From: Arthrobacter_E sp044748305
GTDB lineage: Bacteria; Actinomycetota; Actinomycetes; Actinomycetales; Micrococcaceae
Assembly: GCF_044748305.1 (NCBI RefSeq)
Contig: NZ_JBIVFT010000009.1
Coordinates: 62,001 to 126,000, forward strand
Direction: 5' to 3'
Length of the DNA: 64,000 nucleotides
Each line of letters opens with the position of its first letter. Within the stretch, counting starts at the first letter, position 1. Both the position numbers and the translations under genes were made by a program. Positions 24,230 to 32,126 of this stretch are shown here, one piece after another. The notes below the pieces were generated by a model that had not been told where the DNA came from, did not search any database, and saw nothing but the letters and a program-made list of their open reading frames with translations.

Positions 24230-25408
24230 CTACGAGGCTCGGCCGGTGGGGGACGGGGTGGAGCCTGCCGTCGTTGCCGTCGTTGCCGTCGTTGCCGTCG
24301 TTGCCGTCGTTGCTGTCGTTGCCGTCGCGCCAGGCGTCGGTGCGTCCGGCGTCGGTGTGGCAGGCATCGCGATGCCCGGCAGGACGGGTGCGCCGGGCAG
24401 GGTGACGTTCCACGAGCCGCTGCGTGCGGAGGCCCCGAGGAACACCGACATCGCCCACCGCCTCAGATCACCGTCCGAGTATGCGACAAGGTCCAGTGCG
24501 GATACCGCGAGCTCGGCCTCGGCGGAGCCCAGGGTCTTGTCAGGCGAAGCCGCGAATCCACTGGGCAGGATGTAGCCCGGTTCCGCCGCCGTACGCTCCT
24601 GGCAGGCGCTGAGCAGCCAGGACTGAGCCTGCTCAGCGAGGCCCTGAAGCGTCTTGAGATCCGCGCTGAGAGCGTCGTCGTCAGGACCGCTCTGCTGCGC
24701 GACCGCCACCTGGTAGAGATAGTCGAGGTGCTGTGCGGAGCGCAGCACGGATCGTGCGGAGGTCACCGCCCGCTCGCTCATCGATGTGGCCGAGTTGGTG
24801 GGCGAGGCCGAGACCGACGACGACGTCGGGGCGGTGCTCTCACCGCTGCACACGCCATTCGGGACTGATACGGGCTGAACGGCGGGCCGGGCGGGGGTGC
24901 CTTCCAGGAAGGGACCGACGGCAGCGAAGCGCGCGGCGGCCGCCGAGGTGTAGAGCCGGGCCATGGCTCCGCGCTCCTCTGTGCCTGCCTGGGCGAGAAG
25001 CTGTCCGGCGCTGGCGTAGGCGTCCTTGACGAGTGAATCGGCAGAGCCCAGCGAATCAGCTGAGGCTGACGCCGACGTCGTGCCGGACGGTGAGACCTGA
25101 GGGGCTGAGGTGGACGGCCCGCCCCCCGGTACTTGAAGTGCATCGGCCTGGTTCTGGAGCAGCGCGGACAATGGCGCCAGGCGGGTGGATTGCGGGCCGG
25201 GCAAAGCGCGAATGCTTCGAGCGAGCTGCCCGCTCTGCTCAGCGAAGGCGGCTTGCTTCTGCTCGGAGGCGGACGGTGCCGGTGGTTCGCCCCATGTCCC
25301 GTGTTGCACCACGACGCCGAGGCCCAGGACGGCCGCCAGCACGACCACGGAGACAACGGTGTTGCGTACGATCCGTCCGGCGCGGCCCGGTTTGTCCTTC
25401 TTTTCCAT
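24230..25408 (-). CDS. Membrane-anchored DUF4439 ferritin-like protein
   Basis: A 392-residue protein with one N-terminal membrane segment (IVRNTVVSVVVLAAVLGLGV, about residues 13-32), then a low-complexity Ser/Pro linker. The C-terminal helical region (roughly residues 230-345) matches the ferritin-like DUF4439 type, with the segments LVAYSDGDLRRWAMSVFLGA and LDYLYQVAVAQ. The tail is a Thr/Ala-rich run encoded by a 9 bp tandem repeat. The ATG at 25408 is preferred over a GTG 6 codons upstream. It diverges from rimP. The function is unknown; no clear di-iron ligand set is visible. Confidence 0.75.
   Translation of the reverse strand: MEKKDKPGRAGRIVRNTVVSVVVLAAVLGLGVVVQHGTWGEPPAPSASEQKQAAFAEQSGQLARSIRALPGPQSTRLAPLSALLQNQADALQVPGGGPSTSAPQVSPSGTTSASASADSLGSADSLVKDAYASAGQLLAQAGTEERGAMARLYTSAAAARFAAVGPFLEGTPARPAVQPVSVPNGVCSGESTAPTSSSVSASPTNSATSMSERAVTSARSVLRSAQHLDYLYQVAVAQQSGPDDDALSADLKTLQGLAEQAQSWLLSACQERTAAEPGYILPSGFAASPDKTLGSAEAELAVSALDLVAYSDGDLRRWAMSVFLGASARSGSWNVTLPGAPVLPGIAMPATPTPDAPTPGATATTATTATTATTATTATTAGSTPSPTGRAS
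24267..24327. repeat. 9 bp tandem repeat inside the DUF4439 gene
   Basis: GCCGTCGTT is repeated six times, with one copy reading GCTGTCGTT, followed by a partial seventh. On the coding strand it adds Ala-Thr-Thr units near the C terminus. Copy number can change in frame. Confidence 0.9.
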
Positions 25409-25532
25409 CACCCACGATCTTCCCACGGCTGCGACGGCTTCCCGGCCGTCCTACCGGGGGAGGAAAGCCACTGCTCGCAAAAAGTCGATACCCTATAGTC
25501 TGAAAACTTCAATCAGGGAGGCCTTGCGGACC

Positions 25533-26123
25533 ATGAGCGGTGCCGAACATTCGACGAACCCACAGCACAGTGGGCGGGACCCGGAGGCGGCCCGGCTGCA
25601 CGAACTCCTGGAAACTGTGGTTCAGGGCCGGGGTCTCTTCCTTGAGGAGGTGGGCATCCACCGTGCGGGCGCACAGCGCACCGTTCAGATTCTGGTGGAC
25701 CTGCCCGAAGACCAACAGGGCGGTGTGAGTCTTGACACGATCGCCGAGGTCTCCCAGGACATCTCAGCAGCGCTCGACGCCGATCCCCACGACGATGCGC
25801 AGCCCTATGAGCTGGAGGTCTCCTCGCCGGGACTGTCCCGGCCGCTGACGCTGCCGCGTCATTGGCGCAGGAATCTCGGTCGCCTCGTCAAGGTGAAGCA
25901 GGCCGACGCCGAACCCCTCACCGGACGCGTCCAGGAGGTCCATGAGGATGCGGTCACGCTGGTGCCGCGTGTGGAGACGAAGAAGGGCGTGAAGCCCAAG
26001 GACGGGGACCCTGTGACGGTCCCCTTCAGCTCGATCCGCCAGGCCAAGGTGGAGATCGAATTCAGCCATCTGGACCAGGTGGCACTGGACGACGTAGCGG
26101 ACCCCGAAGCCGAGGAGGCCTAA
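25533..26123 (+). CDS. rimP: Ribosome maturation factor RimP
   Basis: A 196-residue factor needed for 30S subunit assembly. The N-terminal domain carries GLFLEEVGIHRAGAQRTVQI and DTIAEVSQDISAALD, and the family signature YELEVSSPGLSRPL is at about residues 90-103. A C-terminal SH3-like domain follows. AGGGAGG lies 11 nt before the ATG, slightly far. A TATAGT box with an AT-rich tract lies just upstream (25494-25499). It starts the rimP-nusA-ylxR-infB-rbfA block, and nusA follows directly with no gap. Confidence 0.95.
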   Translation: MSGAEHSTNPQHSGRDPEAARLHELLETVVQGRGLFLEEVGIHRAGAQRTVQILVDLPEDQQGGVSLDTIAEVSQDISAALDADPHDDAQPYELEVSSPGLSRPLTLPRHWRRNLGRLVKVKQADAEPLTGRVQEVHEDAVTLVPRVETKKGVKPKDGDPVTVPFSSIRQAKVEIEFSHLDQVALDDVADPEAEEA

Positions 26124-27095
26124 ATGGACATCGACATGAGCGCACTGCGCCTCTTGGAGCGGGAACGCGAGATTCCCCTGGACAAGCTCATCCCCACCAT
26201 CGAGCAGGCTCTGCTGGTGGCGTATCACAAGACCCCCGGTGCGATCGATCAGGCCCGTGCCGAGCTGGACCGCAGGAGCGGTCACGTCACGATCTGGGCG
26301 AGCGAGATCGACGACGAGGGCAATGTCGTCGGCGAGTTCGACGACACTCCGGACGGCTTCGGCCGGATCGCAGCCAGCACCGCCCGTCAGATCATCCTGC
26401 AGCGTCTCCGGGACGTCGAGGACGACAACGTCCTGGGCGAGTTCAAGGGCCGCGAGGGAGAACTGGTGGCCGGACAGATCCAGCAGGGTCACTCCGCGCA
26501 CATGGTTCAGGTGAATCTGGGCAACGTCGAGGCCCTCATGCCTCCGCCCGAGCAGGTGCCGGGCGAGAAGTACCTGCACGGCAATCGCATCCGCGCCTTC
26601 GTGGTGAGCGTTCAGCGCGGCCAGAAGGGCCCCAGCATCACGCTCTCCAGGACTCACCCGGGCTTGGTCCGCAAGCTCTTCGAACTGGAGGTCCCGGAGA
26701 TCGCCGACGGCTCGGTGGAGATCGTCGCGCTGGCGCGGGAGGCCGGACACCGCACCAAGATGGCCGTCCGTGCCAACCGTCCGGGGATCAACGCCAAGGG
26801 CGCCTGCATCGGTGAGATGGGTTCCCGTGTGCGTGCCGTCATGAACGAGCTGAACGACGAGAAGATCGACATCGTCGATTTCTCGGACACCCCGGAGACC
26901 TTCATCGCGAACGCTCTGTCCCCGTCCAGTGTGGTGAGCGTGACCATTGTCGACGCGGCCACGCGTTCGGCGCGCGTCGTCGTCCCGGACTATCAGCTGT
27001 CCCTGGCCATCGGCAAGGAGGGCCAGAACGCCCGCCTCGCGGCCAAGCTGACCGGATGGCGTATCGACATCGCCTCCGACGCGGCCGGAAACTGA
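26124..27095 (+). CDS. nusA: Transcription elongation/termination factor NusA
   Basis: A 323-residue NusA. The N-terminal RNA polymerase-binding domain (about 1-120) includes IPTIEQALLVAYHKTPGA. An S1 domain follows (GQIQQGHSAHMVQVNLGNVE). Two KH domains contain IVALAREAGHRTKMAVRANR and VVPDYQLSLAIGKEGQNARL. The acidic C-terminal repeats of proteobacterial NusA are absent, as usual in actinobacteria. It binds nascent RNA and polymerase, affecting pausing, termination and rRNA antitermination. Its start follows the rimP stop immediately. Confidence 0.95.
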   Translation: MDIDMSALRLLEREREIPLDKLIPTIEQALLVAYHKTPGAIDQARAELDRRSGHVTIWASEIDDEGNVVGEFDDTPDGFGRIAASTARQIILQRLRDVEDDNVLGEFKGREGELVAGQIQQGHSAHMVQVNLGNVEALMPPPEQVPGEKYLHGNRIRAFVVSVQRGQKGPSITLSRTHPGLVRKLFELEVPEIADGSVEIVALAREAGHRTKMAVRANRPGINAKGACIGEMGSRVRAVMNELNDEKIDIVDFSDTPETFIANALSPSSVVSVTIVDAATRSARVVVPDYQLSLAIGKEGQNARLAAKLTGWRIDIASDAAGN

Positions 27096-27101
27096 CTCTG
27101 C

Positions 27102-27149
27102 GCCTGTCTGCGGCACGCCGGGCGGTCGTCGCCAGCCGCAGACAGGCGT
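27102..27149 (+). other. Stem-loop between nusA and ylxR
   Basis: A 13 bp perfect stem (CGCCTGTCTGCGG at 27102-27114, with its complement at 27137-27149) encloses a 22 nt GC-rich loop. No T tract follows. It could be an attenuator or processing site that tunes the downstream genes. Confidence 0.55.
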
Positions 27150-27232
27150 AGAATAGTGAAGGCCGGGTTCCCGGTACGGCATCAGCGCGTCCACCTCAGG
27201 GTGCCGCGCGCATCACAGCGAGGCAGGCGAGA

Positions 27233-27571
27233 GTGGCAGCACAGAAGAGTGCACCGCTGCGCACCTGCATCGGATGCCGCCGTCGGGAACCCCAGGAGCT
27301 GCTCGTCCGGCTGACGATCGAGCCGGCGTCGCACGGTGTCAACCGTGTGGTGCTGGATGCACGACGCCGGATGGGCGGCCGGGGTGCCTGGTTGCACCCT
27401 GCCACTGAATGCTTGGCCCTGGCCCAGCGGAAGCGCGCTTTCGCGCGGGCTTTCCGTGGAGCCGCCGACTCCGGCGGCCTGGATCAGGACCTGGCATCGC
27501 ACAGTGTCCCAGAGGCTGCGCAAGCGCCTCCCGGGACAACCGTCCAATCCGAAAGCGGGTCAGAAATCTGA
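27233..27571 (+). CDS. ylxR: YlxR-family RNA-binding protein
   Basis: A 112-residue protein with the DUF448/YlxR domain. RTCIGCRRREPQELLVRL begins at residue 10, and the nucleic-acid-binding loop GRGAWLHP is near residue 50. Relatives bind RNA and, in Bacillus, affect transcription and RNase P. The C-terminal 30 residues are variable and polar. The start is GTG at 27233. The stop TGA shares its last base with the ATG of a four-codon reading frame, the first of a chain leading to infB. Confidence 0.92.
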   Translation: MAAQKSAPLRTCIGCRRREPQELLVRLTIEPASHGVNRVVLDARRRMGGRGAWLHPATECLALAQRKRAFARAFRGAADSGGLDQDLASHSVPEAAQAPPGTTVQSESGSEI

Positions 27572-27681
27572 TGGAAACCCGATGAGTTCCCTGCGATGAG
27601 CGCGTAACCATGAGCAATCTGTTGCGTGCCGCACAGCGCCCGGGGCTGCTCCCTGCAGCCATGGGCCGGAAGAAGTACTAG
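27571..27681 (+). other. Chain of four mini reading frames between ylxR and infB
   Basis: The ylxR stop overlaps ATG 27571, which opens METR-stop (27571-27585). An ATGA overlap then opens MSSLR-stop (27582-27599), and another ATGA overlap opens MSA-stop (27596-27607). Two bases later comes a 23-codon frame (27610-27681) that begins MSNLLRAAQRP and ends GRKKY. It is followed by 44 nt and then the infB GTG. A ribosome finishing ylxR could re-initiate at each. Confidence 0.55.
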
Positions 27682-27725
27682 ACGGTTCGTGCCAAGACCG
27701 ATGCGCGGACCGAGACAGGAGAAAT

Positions 27726-30581
27726 GTGGCCAAGGTCCGCGTACACGAGCTCGCCAAGGAGCTCGGTATCACCTCCAAGGATGCGCTTGCGAAGCTGCAG
27801 AGCCTTGGAGAGTTCGTCCGTTCCGCTTCGTCGACCATCGAACCTCCGGTGGCCAAGAAGCTGCGTGACGCTTTCCCGGGTGGGGGATCAGCTCCCGCCC
27901 CGTCCGCCCCTGCGGCGGCCAGGCCGGGTGCCCCCAAGGCCCCTGCCGCAAGCCCCAAGACATCGGCGCCGGCTCCGGCCGCCGCTCCTCAGGCCGCTCC
28001 GGCGGCCCCCGCCCAGAGCTCGCAGGGCGACACCGCTGCGGCTCGTCCCAGCGTTGGCGGCCCGGGTGTAGGCAAGCCCGGCTTCGGCCCGAAGCCAGGC
28101 TCTCGTGCCGCGGCCGAGGCGGATGCCGCCCGCGCTGCAGCTGCTCGTCCGGCCAAGTCCGCTCAGCAGGGTTCCGGCCGTTCCGGTGCTCCGCGTCCGG
28201 GTGGTCCCCGTCCGGGCAACAACCCGTTCGCCAGCTCCCAGGGCATGCCCCGTGGACGCGACGGCGAGCGTGCTCCGCGTCCGGGCAACAACCCGTTCGC
28301 CAGCTCCCAGGGCATGCCCCGCCCGGGTGGTCCTCGCCCGGCACCTGGTGCCGGCGGTCCCCGCCCCGCCGCGGGTGCAGGTGGCCCCCGTCCGGCCGCA
28401 GGCTCGGGCGGTCCCCGTCCCGGTGCACCGCGTCCGGGTGGAGCTCCCCGTCCCGGTGGCGCTCCGCGTCCGGGTGGCGGCACCCGGCCTTCGCCGGGCA
28501 TGATGCCCAGCCGTATCGAACGTCCGGCCCCCGGCGCCGCAGCCCGTCCGGGCGCTCGTCCCGGTGGTGGCCCCGGCCGTCCCGGTGGCGGCGGCGGTGC
28601 TCCCGCCGGTGGTGGCTTCGGTAAGGGCGGTCGCGGTCGCGGCGGCACCCAGGGTGCCTTCGGCAAGGGTGGCGCAGGTCGTGGCAAGCAGCGCAAGTCG
28701 AAGCGTGCCAAGCGCCAGGAACTGGAGCAGATGAGTGCTCCGTCGATCGGCGGCGTGACCGTTCCCCGTGGCAACGGCGACACCGTCGTCCGTCTGCGTC
28801 GTGGCTCGTCCATCACTGACTTCGCCGAGAAGATCGATGCGAACCCGGCGTCGCTCGTGACCGTGCTGTTCCACCTCGGTGAGATGGCGACGGCCACGCA
28901 GTCGCTGGACGAGGAGACCTTCGAGCTCCTGGGCGCCGAACTGGGTTACAAGCTTCAGATCGTGTCTCCGGAGGACGAGGAGCGCGAGCTGCTCAGCAGC
29001 TTCGACATCGACTTCGAAGCCGAGCTTGAAGCCGAGGGCGACGACGAACTGCAGGCGCGCCCGCCGGTCGTCACCGTCATGGGTCACGTCGATCACGGTA
29101 AGACCCGCCTGCTGGACGCCATCCGCAGCTCGGATGTGGTGGCCGGTGAGCACGGTGGCATCACCCAGCACATCGGTGCCTACCAGATCACCCATGAGCA
29201 CGAGGGTGTCGAGCGCGACATCACCTTCATCGACACCCCGGGTCACGAAGCGTTCACCGCCATGCGTGCCCGTGGTGCCAAGGTGACCGACATCGCCATC
29301 CTCGTGGTGGCCGCCGACGACGGTGTCATGCCGCAGACGGTGGAAGCCCTCAACCACGCCCAGGCAGCCAATGTGCCGATCGTGGTCGCGGTGAACAAGA
29401 TCGACAAGGAAGGCGCGAACCCGGAGAAGATCCGTGGTCAGCTGACCGAGTACGGCCTGGTTCCCGAGGAATACGGTGGCGACACCATGTTCGTGGACGT
29501 CTCCGCACGTCAGAACCTGCACATCGACGACCTCCTCGAGGCCGTGCTGCTCACCGCCGACGCCGCTCTGGATCTGCGTGCCAACCCGGACAAGGACGCG
29601 CGAGGCATCGCCATCGAAGCGAACCTCGACCGTGGCCGTGGTTCCGTGGCGACCGTGCTGGTCCAGTCGGGCACCCTGAACATCGGTGACACGATCGTGG
29701 CGGGCACCGCCCACGGCCGCGTCCGTGCCATGTTCGATGAGGATGGCGAGTCCCTCGCCGAGGCGGGTCCGTCCCGTCCGGTGCAGGTGCTGGGCCTGTC
29801 CAGCGTCCCGCGCGCCGGTGACACCTTCTTCGTGACCTCTGACGAGCGCACCGCCCGTCAGATCGCTGAGAAGCGTGAAGCCGCGGATCGCAACGCCGCC
29901 CTCGCCAAGCGCCGCAAGCGCATCAGCCTGGAAGACTTCGACCAGGCCGTCGCCGAAGGCAAGATCGACACCCTCAACCTCATCCTCAAGGGTGACGTGT
30001 CCGGTGCCGTGGAAGCCCTCGAGGACGCTCTGCTCAAGATCGACGTGGGCGACGACGTCCAGCTGCGCGTCATCCACCGCGGTGTGGGTGCCATCACTCA
30101 GAACGACGTCAACCTGGCCACCGTGGACAGCGCCATCATCATCGGCTTCAACGTCAAGCCGGCTGAGCGTGTTGCTGAACTGGCCGAGCGTGAAGGCGTG
30201 GACATGCGCTTCTACTCGGTCATCTACGCGGCCATCGATGACATCGAACTCGCACTCAAGGGCATGCTCAAGCCCGAGTACGAAGAGGTTCAGCTCGGCA
30301 CCGCGGAGATCCGCGAGGTGTTCCGTTCCTCCAAGTTCGGCAACATCGCCGGTTCGATCGTGCGTTCCGGCCTCATCCGCCGTAACGCCAAGGCCCGTGT
30401 CCTCCGTGACGGCAAGGTCATCGCGGAGAACCTGTCCATCGAGTCGCTGCGCCGCTTCAAGGACGACGCCACCGAGGTCCGCGAGGGCTTCGAATGTGGT
30501 ATCGGCCTGGGCTCGTACAACGACCTGACCGAGGGCGACATCATCGAGACCTTCGAGATGCGCGAGAAGCCGCGCGTCTAG
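27726..30581 (+). CDS. infB: Translation initiation factor IF-2
   Basis: A 951-residue initiation GTPase that brings fMet-tRNA to the 30S subunit. The N-terminal IF2_N domain starts VRVHELAKELGITSKDALAK. A long Gly/Pro/Arg/Ala-rich segment covers about residues 55-330, and a second IF2_N-like part is near residue 340. The GTPase domain has P-loop GHVDHGKT at residues 453-460, then DTPGHEAF and NKID. Domains II-IV and the C terminus are complete. GTG at 27726 is preceded by GGAG. Two copies of GNNPFASSQGMPR lie in the low-complexity part. Confidence 0.95.
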   Translation: MAKVRVHELAKELGITSKDALAKLQSLGEFVRSASSTIEPPVAKKLRDAFPGGGSAPAPSAPAAARPGAPKAPAASPKTSAPAPAAAPQAAPAAPAQSSQGDTAAARPSVGGPGVGKPGFGPKPGSRAAAEADAARAAAARPAKSAQQGSGRSGAPRPGGPRPGNNPFASSQGMPRGRDGERAPRPGNNPFASSQGMPRPGGPRPAPGAGGPRPAAGAGGPRPAAGSGGPRPGAPRPGGAPRPGGAPRPGGGTRPSPGMMPSRIERPAPGAAARPGARPGGGPGRPGGGGGAPAGGGFGKGGRGRGGTQGAFGKGGAGRGKQRKSKRAKRQELEQMSAPSIGGVTVPRGNGDTVVRLRRGSSITDFAEKIDANPASLVTVLFHLGEMATATQSLDEETFELLGAELGYKLQIVSPEDEERELLSSFDIDFEAELEAEGDDELQARPPVVTVMGHVDHGKTRLLDAIRSSDVVAGEHGGITQHIGAYQITHEHEGVERDITFIDTPGHEAFTAMRARGAKVTDIAILVVAADDGVMPQTVEALNHAQAANVPIVVAVNKIDKEGANPEKIRGQLTEYGLVPEEYGGDTMFVDVSARQNLHIDDLLEAVLLTADAALDLRANPDKDARGIAIEANLDRGRGSVATVLVQSGTLNIGDTIVAGTAHGRVRAMFDEDGESLAEAGPSRPVQVLGLSSVPRAGDTFFVTSDERTARQIAEKREAADRNAALAKRRKRISLEDFDQAVAEGKIDTLNLILKGDVSGAVEALEDALLKIDVGDDVQLRVIHRGVGAITQNDVNLATVDSAIIIGFNVKPAERVAELAEREGVDMRFYSVIYAAIDDIELALKGMLKPEYEEVQLGTAEIREVFRSSKFGNIAGSIVRSGLIRRNAKARVLRDGKVIAENLSIESLRRFKDDATEVREGFECGIGLGSYNDLTEGDIIETFEMREKPRV
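28209..28321. repeat. 44 bp direct repeat within infB
   Basis: Identical copies at 28209-28252 and 28278-28321, 69 bp apart and in frame, encode the repeated segment RPGNNPFASSQGMPR. They suggest an internal duplication in the disordered N-terminal region. Confidence 0.9.
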
Positions 30582-30590
30582 GAGTTTCAC

Positions 30591-30630
30591 GAAGGCCGGG
30601 CCGTGCGGAATCCCGCGCGGCCCGGCCTTC
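30591..30630 (+). terminator. Hairpin between infB and rbfA
   Basis: An 18 bp GC-rich stem (30591-30608 and 30613-30630) with a 4 nt loop, located 10 bp after the infB stop. Weak T content after it suggests partial termination or an mRNA end-stabilising structure. Confidence 0.65.
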
Positions 30631-30662
30631 GCCCACCAGTCAACGTGCCGCAAGGAGGAGAA

Positions 30663-31094
30663 ATGGCAGATCCAGCACGTGCCGCGAGGCTGGCACAGCG
30701 CATCAAGGTCTTGGTGGCCGAGGCGCTCAGGAAGGCCGTGAAGGACGAGCGTGCGCTCGACATCACGGTGACCGACGCCCGCGTCACCAATGACCTTCAG
30801 CACGCCACGGTCTACTACACGGTGCTCGGCGACGCCGACGCCAAGGCCGGGGCGGAAGAAGTCCTGTCTCAGAACAAGGGAATCCTGCGTCGTGAGGTCG
30901 GGCGTAACCTGACCATCCGGCTCACGCCGTCCCTTGAGTTCGTCGCCGACGAGATCCCGGAGAACGCCTCTCACCTGGAGGACCTCATCCGGGTGGCGAA
31001 GGAGCGGGACGCCGAAGTGGCAGGCCTGGCCGAAGGCGCAAGCTATGCGGGGGAGTCTGACCCTTATAAGAAGGACGAGGAAGAGGAAGACTGA
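30663..31094 (+). CDS. rbfA: Ribosome-binding factor A
   Basis: A 143-residue KH-type factor that acts in late 30S maturation at the 5' end of 16S rRNA. Typical segments are RLAQRIKVLVAEALRKAVKD at the start and the central FVADEIPENASHLEDLI. The last 10 residues are a Lys/Asp/Glu tail. AAGGAGGAGA sits just before the ATG, one of the best ribosome binding sites in the window. Confidence 0.95.
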   Translation: MADPARAARLAQRIKVLVAEALRKAVKDERALDITVTDARVTNDLQHATVYYTVLGDADAKAGAEEVLSQNKGILRREVGRNLTIRLTPSLEFVADEIPENASHLEDLIRVAKERDAEVAGLAEGASYAGESDPYKKDEEEED

Positions 31095-31130
31095 AGTCTT
31101 TCCCGTTCCACTGATCCTTCTCGAAGGTCA

Positions 31131-31187
31131 GCCCTTAAATGCTGTGGACCCCACCGGAATCCGGTGGGGTCCACAGCATTTAAGGGC
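31131..31187. terminator. Bidirectional terminator, perfect 28 bp stem
   Basis: Arms 31131-31158 and 31160-31187 are exact complements. The outer ends are AT-rich (CCTTAAAT / ATTTAAGG), supplying T-rich tails in both directions. It separates convergent rbfA and a lipoprotein gene. Confidence 0.85.
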
Positions 31188-31211
31188 ATCGGACCGCGTC
31201 CTGCCCGGAGA

Positions 31212-31961
31212 CTACTTGGTCCAGACGATCGGCTTGTCCGTGTAGGGGTTCAGGTCGTAGCTGGCGTAGTTGCTGGAGTATCCGCTGTAGGCCACCTCGG
31301 CGACCTCGGTGCCGGTCGGGGCCAAGGCGATCTGGCAATCCACCTGAGTGTCGCCGATGGCCTTGAAGCTCCGGGCGGAGCGGCACTTGTCGAATCCGCC
31401 GAAGATGATGAGGGAACCGGCCCGGGCTCCACCCTTGAGGTTGCCCTTGAACCCGCTGGCGGACCAGGAGACGGAGGACTTGATGGGCTTCATCGTCTGC
31501 TTCAGCGTGACCTCACTGTGGATGTAGTACGGGGTGTAACCCTTGTACTTCTCCGCTCCCTTGAGCGCTGAGAGGTCGGCGAAAGCGCCCTTTTCGATGT
31601 CGGTGACCTTCACGTCGAAGAGCTGCTTGTCGTAGTAGTCCTTGTCGGGCTTACCGAACTGGACGAAGATCTTGGCGGGCTGGCCGAGCTTGAGAGCGGT
31701 GCCCGCCGCGGTCATGTCGGCCACGGACGGCCCGCCGCTCGTATCGGCAGTGCTGGCGGCCGTGCTGCTGGCGCTTTCCGAGGGGCTGGGATCCTGGCTG
31801 GGGGAGGCATCCTGGCTGGTGACGGGAGCCGAGGTCTCATCGGCGACCGGCTTGCCGCCCTTGGTGTCCACGGTGATCGTGCAGGCGCTGAGGCTGAGTG
31901 CCAGTGCCGCGACAGCGGCGACCGCCCCCGCGGTCTTGGTGCGTGTGGTGATGAAAGACAT
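31212..31961 (-). CDS. Secreted lipoprotein of unknown function
   Basis: A 249-residue predicted lipoprotein. The signal peptide (residues 1-26) ends in lipobox LSAC, then comes a Ser/Pro/Asp-rich linker to about residue 75. The folded part contains FVQFGKPDKDYYDKQLFDVK and late cysteines (KCRSARS, QVDCQI). I do not recognise a named domain. AGGGA lies close before the ATG. It is convergent with rbfA and divergent from truB. Confidence 0.8.
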   Translation of the reverse strand: MSFITTRTKTAGAVAAVAALALSLSACTITVDTKGGKPVADETSAPVTSQDASPSQDPSPSESASSTAASTADTSGGPSVADMTAAGTALKLGQPAKIFVQFGKPDKDYYDKQLFDVKVTDIEKGAFADLSALKGAEKYKGYTPYYIHSEVTLKQTMKPIKSSVSWSASGFKGNLKGGARAGSLIIFGGFDKCRSARSFKAIGDTQVDCQIALAPTGTEVAEVAYSGYSSNYASYDLNPYTDKPIVWTK

Positions 31962-32041
31962 GGTTCCCTGATCCTTGTGCTCATCGATCGCTCAGTTAGT
32001 GCAATCGCTGGAGCAATCTTCTCATCTCTCCTGTCAAGCTG

Positions 32042-32063
32042 CGATGGGGAGCGCTCCCCATCG
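32042..32063. promoter_or_regulatory. 22 bp perfect palindrome upstream of truB
   Basis: CGATGGGGAGC (32042-32052) is followed directly by its reverse complement. It lies midway between the divergent lipoprotein and truB starts, so an operator is more likely than a terminator. No regulator can be named. Confidence 0.55.
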
Positions 32064-32113
32064 TGTCACATCGCGTCCCGGGCGGTGAGGGAAAGTGAGG
32101 ACCGGAGACCTCC

Positions 32114-32119
32114 TATACT
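32114..32119 (+). promoter_or_regulatory. -10 box of truB
   Basis: TATACT is followed by 7 nt and the GTG at 32127, placing the start of transcription at the start codon (leaderless). Confidence 0.55.
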
Positions 32120-32126
32120 GGAAGGC

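Noticed and set aside
27150..27155. TAGAAT between nusA and ylxR as a promoter
   Set aside because: No -35 sequence at a suitable distance; it forms part of the sequence after the stem-loop.
27888..30974. Open frame of about 1000 codons antisense to infB
   Set aside because: Same shadow effect, and its end is a Thr/Gly/Ala run produced by the Gly/Pro/Arg repeats of IF-2.
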